A program made the position numbers and the translations under genes. Positions 1-4,493 of a DNA stretch of 11,757 nucleotides are shown piece after piece. The notes beneath the pieces are model-generated. The model searched no databases. It was not told the DNA's origin and saw nothing but the letters and a program-made list of their open reading frames with translations. The DNA comes from Candidatus Hydrogenedentota bacterium (lineage in GTDB: Bacteria; Spirochaetota; Leptospiria; Turneriellales; J094). The stretch's first letter is position 1, and each line of letters starts with the position of its first letter. The stretch spans positions 1 through 11,757 of the forward strand of contig RFJE01000166.1 in the NCBI GenBank assembly GCA_003695005.1. The letters are read 5' to 3'.

Positions 1-1
1 G

Positions 2-196
2 GTTTTAAATGTGCGAAAGAAACCTTCAGTTCAATCCACCAAGCTGTTTGGACTTACACGAGGGAGCAAAGTGATTGTGATCAAGAAAACAAATGTATCG
101 GATAAGTTTGAAGGCAAAGATGGGCACTGGGTACAAATTCGTGCAAATGGCAAAACCGGCTATGTGTTTGATGCGTACTTAACACCGGCATGGTGA
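2..196 (+). CDS. SH3-type domain protein, C-terminal part (5' end outside window)
   Basis: The open frame enters from the left edge and ends at TGA 194-196. The first residues read LNVRKKPS, the usual beginning of a bacterial SH3 (SH3_3-like) domain. They are followed by a G-x-K-V-x-V strand, a DGHWVQI strand and NGKTGYVFDAYL, which closes such domains. A GTG at 11 could serve as a start, but it would cut into the first strand of the domain. I therefore read this as the C-terminal domain of a longer protein whose beginning is missing. Domains of this family typically bind cell-wall or other peptide ligands and are often found on exported proteins. No catalytic region is visible here, so the role of the full protein cannot be told. 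The protein ends directly after the domain. Confidence 0.7.
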   Translation, partial: VLNVRKKPSVQSTKLFGLTRGSKVIVIKKTNVSDKFEGKDGHWVQIRANGKTGYVFDAYLTPAW

Positions 197-227
197 GGGA
201 AAGCACGGATGCGAGAACGGGCTATCC

Positions 228-418
228 GCATAATTATGCAACATTATGTCGCATGCACACGGCCGCCAGCATAGTTACGCAGCATTATGTCGCATGCGGC
301 GGGTCGCCTGCATAGTTACGCAGCATTATGTCGCATACGTGCGCCGACCCGCTTAGTTATGCAGCATTATGTCGCATACGTGTGGCCACTTGCATAGTTA
401 CGCAGCGTTATGTCGCAT
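228..418. repeat. Regularly spaced array: five 27-bp repeats, exact 41-bp period
   Basis: Five copies begin at 228, 269, 310, 351 and 392, so the period is exactly 41 bp each time. Copies two and three are identical over 27 bp. Copy one differs from them at three positions, copy four at two and copy five at one. The conserved unit begins GCATAGTTACGC and ends with the block TTATGTCGCAT, which is invariant in all five. Between copies lie four 14-bp pieces that differ from one another and are mostly GC-rich (11, 12, 11 and 8 G/C out of 14). Pieces three and four share ACGTG at their left end. No sixth copy is visible at 187 or 433. The period is not a multiple of three and no gene covers it. 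The array fills most of the gap between the SH3 gene and the recombinase gene. Function unknown; a protein-binding array, recombination sites or a VNTR-like satellite are possible. Confidence 0.95.
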
Positions 419-474
419 GTTCCCTGCTGCCATATCCCCTCTCATAAGTCACACAAAACAACCGATAATAAAGC

Positions 475-1374
475 ATGGACCCTAATGCAAAAAAGATTCT
501 CAACGAGTTTCTCGAACACTTAAAATTCTTTAAAAATTACAGTGAAAATACAATAGAAGCATATTCCCGTGACATTTCCCAGTGGCTTTCTTTTTGCCAA
601 CAACAAGAAATTGTGTGGAATGATTTTGATGCTTCCGAAATTTACTCCTTTTTAACAAATAGCTTTGAGAAACTATCTCGTAGATCGCAGGCAAGAAAAA
701 TTGCGGCTCTTAAACAATTTTACAAGTATTGTGAAAGAGAAAACTTTTGTAAAAAAAATCCCCTGAAAAATGTATCACCGCCTAAAGTAGTTCGGGGCTT
801 GCCGCATCCTTTGCGAGAAACACAAGTGGAAACTCTCCTTGAAGATGATTCGGGTCAAAAAATGGAAATCCAAATCCGCGATAAAGCTTTATGGGAACTT
901 GTGTATTCCGCCGGCGTTCGCATTAGCGAAGCATTATCTTTAAAAGTATCCGACGTCTTTTTTCATGGCCATGTTGTCGAAGAGCTTAAAGTACGTGGCA
1001 AAGGTAATAAAGAAAGAATTGTATTTTTAGGTCCCCCTGCTCGCGAAGCTATCCTCTCTTATTTGCAAATTCGCCACGGGAATCCCCAAGAAAAGTTGTT
1101 CTTAAATATGAAAGGCACCCCTCTTTCTAGACGCGGGGCAAATTACATTCTAAAAGAGCGCTTAAAAAGATTAAATTTATCCCCCGAACATTCGCCTCAT
1201 AGTTTGCGGCATTCTTTTGCCACCGATATGTTAAACACTGGCGCTGATATTCGCATTGTGCAAGAAATGCTTGGCCATGCTAGTGTATCCACGACACAAA
1301 ATTACACCAAGGTAGCTAAAGAGCGAGTTCGGCAAACCTTTTGGAATTGTCATCCTCATTCGAAAAAAAAATAA
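475..1374 (+). CDS. xerC: Tyrosine recombinase of the XerC/XerD family
   Basis: The 299-residue product has the normal length of Xer recombinases, which act in pairs at dif sites to resolve chromosome dimers. Residues about 5-95 form the SAM-like core-binding domain (FKNYSENTIEAYSRDISQW). Residues about 105-290 form the catalytic domain. All active-site residues are visible: R149 in GVRISEAL, K176 in RGKGNKER, H242 and R245 in HSLRH, H268 in LGHAS and the nucleophile Y277 in TTQNYTKV. The LGHASVSTTQ form leans towards XerC rather than XerD, but the two cannot be separated with certainty, and the partner is not in the window. The ATG at 475 places the N-terminus where the family normally begins. 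I see no clear Shine-Dalgarno sequence before it. GATAAT at 464-469 would give an almost leaderless mRNA and has no good -35 box. The gene follows a 41-bp repeat array and precedes uvrC by six bases, so the two may be co-transcribed. Confidence 0.93.
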   Translation: MDPNAKKILNEFLEHLKFFKNYSENTIEAYSRDISQWLSFCQQQEIVWNDFDASEIYSFLTNSFEKLSRRSQARKIAALKQFYKYCERENFCKKNPLKNVSPPKVVRGLPHPLRETQVETLLEDDSGQKMEIQIRDKALWELVYSAGVRISEALSLKVSDVFFHGHVVEELKVRGKGNKERIVFLGPPAREAILSYLQIRHGNPQEKLFLNMKGTPLSRRGANYILKERLKRLNLSPEHSPHSLRHSFATDMLNTGADIRIVQEMLGHASVSTTQNYTKVAKERVRQTFWNCHPHSKKK

Positions 1375-1380
1375 TTCCAT

Positions 1381-3165
1381 GTGGAATCTCTCGAAGACGT
1401 CATTCGGCGAGCACCCACTTCCCCCGGATGCTATGTATGGATGCGAAAGCCAATTACAAAAGACAAGCAAGCCAACCAAAAACAAGAATGGGAGGAAGTA
1501 CTCTACATTGGCAAAGCACGAAATATTCGCAAGCGCTTGCAGCAGTACTTGCATTCAAAAGATTACAAAACTCGTTTTTTTATCCGTCAGGCCAAACATG
1601 TGGATTGGGTTGTAACCGCCAATGAAGCAGAGGCTCTTTTATTAGAAAGTAATTTAATTAAAAAATATTCCCCCCCGTATAACATTCGATTAAAAGACGA
1701 TAAAAGATATCCGTATATTTGTGTTAGTACGGGGGAAATGTTTCCTAGAATTTTTATCACTCGGCGGCGAAAAAATCCCGCTCATACATACTTTGGCCCG
1801 TTTACGGATGTAAAAGCCGCTCGTAATGTAATGAGTTGGATTCAAAAAACCATTCCGATCCGCCAGCGAAATACAAAATTACCAAGTAAAAAGCCACTGA
1901 CCCCTTGCTTAAACTATCACATTGGTCGTTGTTTAGCACCTTGCGCACATAAGATAAGCCAAGATGAGTATGCAAAACTTGTGGAACAGGTAATTGATTT
2001 ACTTTCCGGAAATTTTGAAAAAGCCCGCAGTAAAATGTTCAACCAAATGCAAGAAAAATCCAAACAAATGAAGTACGAAGAAGCAGCTGCCATTCGAGAT
2101 AGAATTCGGGATTTCGACCTTGTTTTAGCTAGTCGGAAAGCCGATGTAGAAAGCGGTCAAGATCATGATAATTTTGATGTTATTGGGGTTTATGGTAATT
2201 TAGAAGAAAACATATTTGTCGAAGAAGAGATTCCAGTTCGTAAAAATATTTTTCAAGCCGAAGTAACCCTTTTACGGGTTCGTGGTGGAAATGTAGTAAA
2301 CAAAGCTTCTTTAGCAGTCAGTGAATATACGCTGCCAATTTCCACAGAATCAGAACAAAAAAAAGAAATTACAAAACTTATGAGCGAAATTTTAGAAAGC
2401 TGTTTTCGTGAATTTTATTGGGACTTACCTGATCTACCCGATAAAATCATTTTAAGTGAGCGGTTATTCCCTGCTTCTTTGTGGGAAAAATTAATTAAGC
2501 GCAAGTGGCAAAAAGAAGTTCAAATTTTATTAAGGAAATCTGCAGGCGAAAAAGAATCCCTTGTGCAAATGGCTGTGGAAAATGCAAGGCTTACGCTACG
2601 CGAAAGACTGATGCGGGAATATACGAGAAGAGCAAAACTTGGCTTAAAGCAAATCCAGGAAATGCTTAAACTTCCTAAATTACCCGAAACCATTGAATGC
2701 TACGATATTTCCAATATAGGGGGGAAACATGCTGTGGCATCAGGCGTCATGTTAAAAAACGGAATCCCGTATAAGGCAGGATATCGTCGCTATAAAATCC
2801 GCACAAAAGATACGCCGGACGATCCAGCCATGATGTACGAAACTTTATCGAGACGATTTGCAAGAATTGCAAAAGGGGAAATTGCCCCCCCTGATTTAAT
2901 TGTAGTGGATGGTGGAATTACACAATTAAAGGCTGCATTATCGGCACGAGATGAAAAGAACTTATCGATCCCGATTATATCTTTAGCGAAAAAGCAAGAA
3001 GAAATCTATATGGAACAAGGTGAAATTTTACAACAAGATAAGAACTCACCAGGCATGAAAATCTTGCGCCTTGCTCGGGACGAAGCTCACCGCTTTGCTG
3101 TGCAGTATCATCGTTTGTTACGGGAAAAAATTAGCGATTCTCGGCAAAACGCCGCAAACCGCTGA
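1381..3165 (+). CDS. uvrC: UvrC, excinuclease ABC endonuclease subunit, lacking the C-terminal (HhH)2 domain
   Basis: UvrC makes both incisions around DNA lesions in nucleotide excision repair after UvrB loads. Domains in order: an N-terminal GIY-YIG nuclease (GCY at 16-18, YIG at 42-44, R47, probable metal ligand E89); a cysteine segment (C176, C184, C188); a UVR helix pair for UvrB contact at about 225-243; and the RNase H-like nuclease with D442, D510 and H570. The start is GTG 1381, the first start codon in frame after the xerC stop, followed by the normal SLEDVIRRAPTSPG. There is no evident Shine-Dalgarno. Two oddities stand out. The protein ends 24 residues after H570, whereas the usual tandem helix-hairpin-helix domain would add roughly 50 more. 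The final residues 585-594 are encoded by a hairpin repeat that recurs at 3958. The first of the four cysteines reported to bind an iron-sulfur cluster in UvrC (expected after IRQ at 160-162) is replaced by R163. Both nuclease centres look intact. The (HhH)2 domain normally helps DNA binding, especially for the 5' incision. Confidence 0.95.
   Translation: MESLEDVIRRAPTSPGCYVWMRKPITKDKQANQKQEWEEVLYIGKARNIRKRLQQYLHSKDYKTRFFIRQAKHVDWVVTANEAEALLLESNLIKKYSPPYNIRLKDDKRYPYICVSTGEMFPRIFITRRRKNPAHTYFGPFTDVKAARNVMSWIQKTIPIRQRNTKLPSKKPLTPCLNYHIGRCLAPCAHKISQDEYAKLVEQVIDLLSGNFEKARSKMFNQMQEKSKQMKYEEAAAIRDRIRDFDLVLASRKADVESGQDHDNFDVIGVYGNLEENIFVEEEIPVRKNIFQAEVTLLRVRGGNVVNKASLAVSEYTLPISTESEQKKEITKLMSEILESCFREFYWDLPDLPDKIILSERLFPASLWEKLIKRKWQKEVQILLRKSAGEKESLVQMAVENARLTLRERLMREYTRRAKLGLKQIQEMLKLPKLPETIECYDISNIGGKHAVASGVMLKNGIPYKAGYRRYKIRTKDTPDDPAMMYETLSRRFARIAKGEIAPPDLIVVDGGITQLKAALSARDEKNLSIPIISLAKKQEEIYMEQGEILQQDKNSPGMKILRLARDEAHRFAVQYHRLLREKISDSRQNAANR
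3133..3164 (+). repeat. Hairpin repeat, copy 1 (overlaps the 3' end of uvrC)
   Basis: This 32-bp stretch matches 3959-3990 at 29 of 32 positions, beginning AGCGATTCTCGGC and ending AACCGCTG. It encodes the last ten residues of UvrC, and the TGA stop starts inside it. In this copy the inverted-repeat stem is weakened by substitutions at 3155-3156, leaving an outer AGCG/CGCT pair and an inner CGGC/GCCG pair. Similarity to copy 2 may continue more loosely downstream (ATCTG, then TTGACATTGT against TTGACGTCTGT). No T-run follows, so it does not look like an intrinsic terminator. It resembles a dispersed REP-like element. Confidence 0.85.
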
Positions 3166-3217
3166 TTGAATCTGTAGTTGACATTGTAACAAGGGTGAAC
3201 AAGCTCGTTTACAGAAA

Positions 3218-3643
3218 ATGAGCAACCAGGATGTTCGGTGGATTCAGCGATTTCAGCATTACCAAAAGGCATTGCAAAAGTTAAAAGACGCGGTGGAATT
3301 ATCACAAGCCCGAGCTCTTTCTGAGCTAGAACAGCAGGGCATGATACAAGCTTTTGAATTTACTCATGAGTTGGCATGGAAAACCTTAAAAGATTTTTTA
3401 GAAAGCAAAGGGGTTCAAAATTTATATGGTTCAAAAGATACCACTCGCGAAGCTTTCCAGGTCGGACTCATTGTAAATGGTGATGCATGGATGGCAATGA
3501 TTCGAGACCGCAACTTAACTTCTCATACATATAATGAAGAGGTTGTTCGGCAAGTGGTGTCTGCAATTCAAGATATTTATCTTCAAGAATTTATTGAGTT
3601 TGAAAAAAAAGGACTCGATTTAGCAAGCCAGGAATTAGCATGA
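3218..3643 (+). CDS. hepT: HEPN-domain protein, HI0074/HepT-type toxin of a HEPN-MNT pair
   Basis: The 141-residue, mainly helical product belongs to the nucleotidyltransferase-substrate-binding HEPN family (Haemophilus HI0074 type). Helices carry FEFTHELAWKTLKDFLE at about residues 46-62 and a SKDTTREAF segment at 72-80, both typical of the family. The HEPN active-site signature R-x4-H-x-Y is complete: R98, H103 and Y105 in RNLTSHTY. In characterised HepT toxins this motif supports RNase activity, and the tyrosine is the residue modified by the partner MntA. The ATG at 3218 is chosen because it begins the first helix. Only 52 bases separate it from the uvrC stop. A perfect TTGACA lies at 3178-3183, but no matching -10 box is evident. 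The gene overlaps its partner by ATGA at 3640-3643, so they are likely translationally coupled. Assignment as toxin rests on family knowledge and on the pairing. Confidence 0.88.
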   Translation: MSNQDVRWIQRFQHYQKALQKLKDAVELSQARALSELEQQGMIQAFEFTHELAWKTLKDFLESKGVQNLYGSKDTTREAFQVGLIVNGDAWMAMIRDRNLTSHTYNEEVVRQVVSAIQDIYLQEFIEFEKKGLDLASQELA

Positions 3644-3948
3644 AATATGGTCTCTCAAACGAAACCATCGGAAAAATTCAGCAAGTTTTGCGTCAGCATC
3701 CAGAAGTCACTCATGCTATTCTATACGGATCTCGAGCAAAAGGTAATTTTAAAAATGGATCGGATATTGATTTAACTTTACTTGGAGAAAATATTTCTCG
3801 ATCAATTTTAGGTAAAATTATAGAAGAATTAGATGATTTATTGCTTCCTTATAAAATTGATTTATCGATTTTCAGCCAAATCCAAGATAAAGACGTTCGG
3901 GATCATATTGAAAGGGTAGGTATTTTATTTTATGAAAAAAATGGATAA
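3640..3948 (+). CDS. mntA: Minimal nucleotidyltransferase (MNT), MntA-type antitoxin
   Basis: The 102-residue protein is a stand-alone DNA-polymerase-beta-type nucleotidyltransferase of the usual minimal size. The signature GSX10DXD is exact: G30-S31 in YGSRAKG, then D42 and D44 in SDIDL. The third acidic residue is D74 in YKIDLSIF. In studied HepT-MntA systems this enzyme adds AMP groups from ATP to the tyrosine of the HEPN partner and so silences the toxin. The three acidic residues for metal-dependent transfer are present, so this copy should be active. Its start codon overlaps the stop of hepT as ATGA, and no separate Shine-Dalgarno is needed if ribosomes reinitiate. The pair is bracketed by two copies of a hairpin repeat. 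A toxin-first order is normal for this type. A general metabolic role for the pair cannot be excluded. Confidence 0.9.
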   Translation: MKYGLSNETIGKIQQVLRQHPEVTHAILYGSRAKGNFKNGSDIDLTLLGENISRSILGKIIEELDDLLLPYKIDLSIFSQIQDKDVRDHIERVGILFYEKNG

Positions 3949-3957
3949 TTCCCTAGT

Positions 3958-3990
3958 CAGCGATTCTCGGCGAAACGCCGAGAACCGCTG
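3958..3990 (+). repeat. Hairpin repeat, copy 2 (well-paired stem)
   Basis: An inverted repeat pairs CAGCG (3958-3962) with CGCTG (3986-3990) and TTCTCGGCG (3964-3972) with CGCCGAGAA (3976-3984). There is one A-C mismatch and an AAA loop. It lies nine bases after the mntA stop. The stem is strong, but the following bases (GATTCTCATC) are not a T-run, so it is unlikely to be a classical intrinsic terminator, though it could protect the 3' end of the toxin-antitoxin mRNA. It is the best-preserved of three related copies in the window (others at 3133-3164 and, degenerate, 11427-11445). Confidence 0.88.
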
Positions 3991-4050
3991 GATTCTCATC
4001 TGCTATATTTTTGATTGACGTCTGTCCCTATCATTTTAAGTTAGCTTTAC

Positions 4051-4389
4051 ATGGAAGTAAAGGTTGTTAAGAAAGATACATATACAGTATTAAAATTAAA
4101 AGGAAGTTTAGATATTTATACCTCTTTAGATTTAAAATCAAGCATGGAAACCGTGCCTGTGGACAAGGATCACATTTTAGTGTTTGATATGAGTCAGGTG
4201 GACTATGTAGACTCTAGTGGTATTGGTACTTTAATTAAAATTGCCAATAAAGTACAAGATGGAGAAGGGGAATTTTTTATAACAGGCATTAAGCCTATGA
4301 TTGAAAAAATTTTTAAAGTAGCCGGCCTTACCAATTACTTCCAAATTTTAACAAAAGAAGAAGCTGAACAAAAGTTCCCTACTTCGTAG
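4051..4389 (+). CDS. STAS-domain protein, anti-sigma-factor-antagonist-like
   Basis: The 112-residue product is a single STAS domain, the fold of SpoIIAA/RsbV antagonists, which bind an anti-sigma kinase when unphosphorylated. It has the N-terminal strand and KGSLDIYTSLDLK helix entry at about residues 17-29, and the diagnostic DYVDSSGIGTLIK at 51-63. The first serine of that motif, S55, aligns with the phosphorylated serine of SpoIIAA. The length is normal. No anti-sigma kinase, phosphatase or sigma factor is visible, so its partners must lie elsewhere. It could act in another partner-switching circuit rather than on a sigma factor. It starts 61 bases after hairpin copy 2. TTGACG at 4015-4020 followed 16 bases later by TAAGTT is a weak promoter candidate. 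I see no strong Shine-Dalgarno. The TAG stop is followed by a structured leader before sprA. Confidence 0.92.
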   Translation: MEVKVVKKDTYTVLKLKGSLDIYTSLDLKSSMETVPVDKDHILVFDMSQVDYVDSSGIGTLIKIANKVQDGEGEFFITGIKPMIEKIFKVAGLTNYFQILTKEEAEQKFPTS

Positions 4390-4399
4390 TAAGAATTTT

Positions 4400-4485
4400 G
4401 TTGCAAGGAATCCTCTGCAACCGTCGAAAATATAATAAGATTACAATTAGCCTAGTATATACTAAAGTAGGTTTCTGCGACGGTT
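4400..4485 (+). promoter_or_regulatory. Structured leader with long-range inverted repeat and palindrome before sprA
   Basis: Between the STAS stop and the sprA start several signals are stacked. GTTGCA 4400-4405 can pair with TGCAAC 4416-4421, with AGG/CCT continuing the stem. AACCGTCG 4419-4426 is exactly complementary to CGACGGTT 4478-4485, enclosing 51 bases. Inside that loop is a perfect 12-bp palindrome TAGTATATACTA at 4453-4464, with CCTA and TAGG around it. A consensus -10 box TATAAT lies at 4431-4436, but no good -35 is found 16-18 bases upstream. The two stems share bases 4419-4421, so they compete with each other. The right arm ends only eight bases before the sprA ATG and would cover the ribosome-binding region. 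This suggests transcriptional or translational control; it is inferred from base pairing only. Confidence 0.45.
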
Positions 4486-4493
4486 AAGAATGT

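Noticed and set aside
228..418. CRISPR array
   Set aside because: The layout is CRISPR-like, but the variable parts are only 14 bp, the repeats are not uniform, two variable pieces share their left ends, and no cas gene is visible.
1231..1554. Minus-strand open frame across the xerC-uvrC junction
   Set aside because: It is antisense to two clearly conserved genes, with no ribosome-binding site or recognisable domain.
1341..1625. Extension of xerC by slippage on the A9 tract at 1363-1371
   Set aside because: The run lies just before the stop, but either shifted frame gives a low-complexity, unrecognisable tail and neither enters the uvrC frame. Homopolymer A runs are common in this AT-rich sequence.
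3178..3206. Promoter with TTGACA at 3178-3183 for hepT-mntA
   Set aside because: The -35 hexamer is perfect, but the sequence 16-18 bases downstream (around AAGCTC) is not a plausible -10 box.
3958..3990. Rho-independent terminator after mntA
   Set aside because: The stem is strong, but it is followed by GATTCTCATC rather than a T-run, and the same element occurs inside the uvrC coding sequence.
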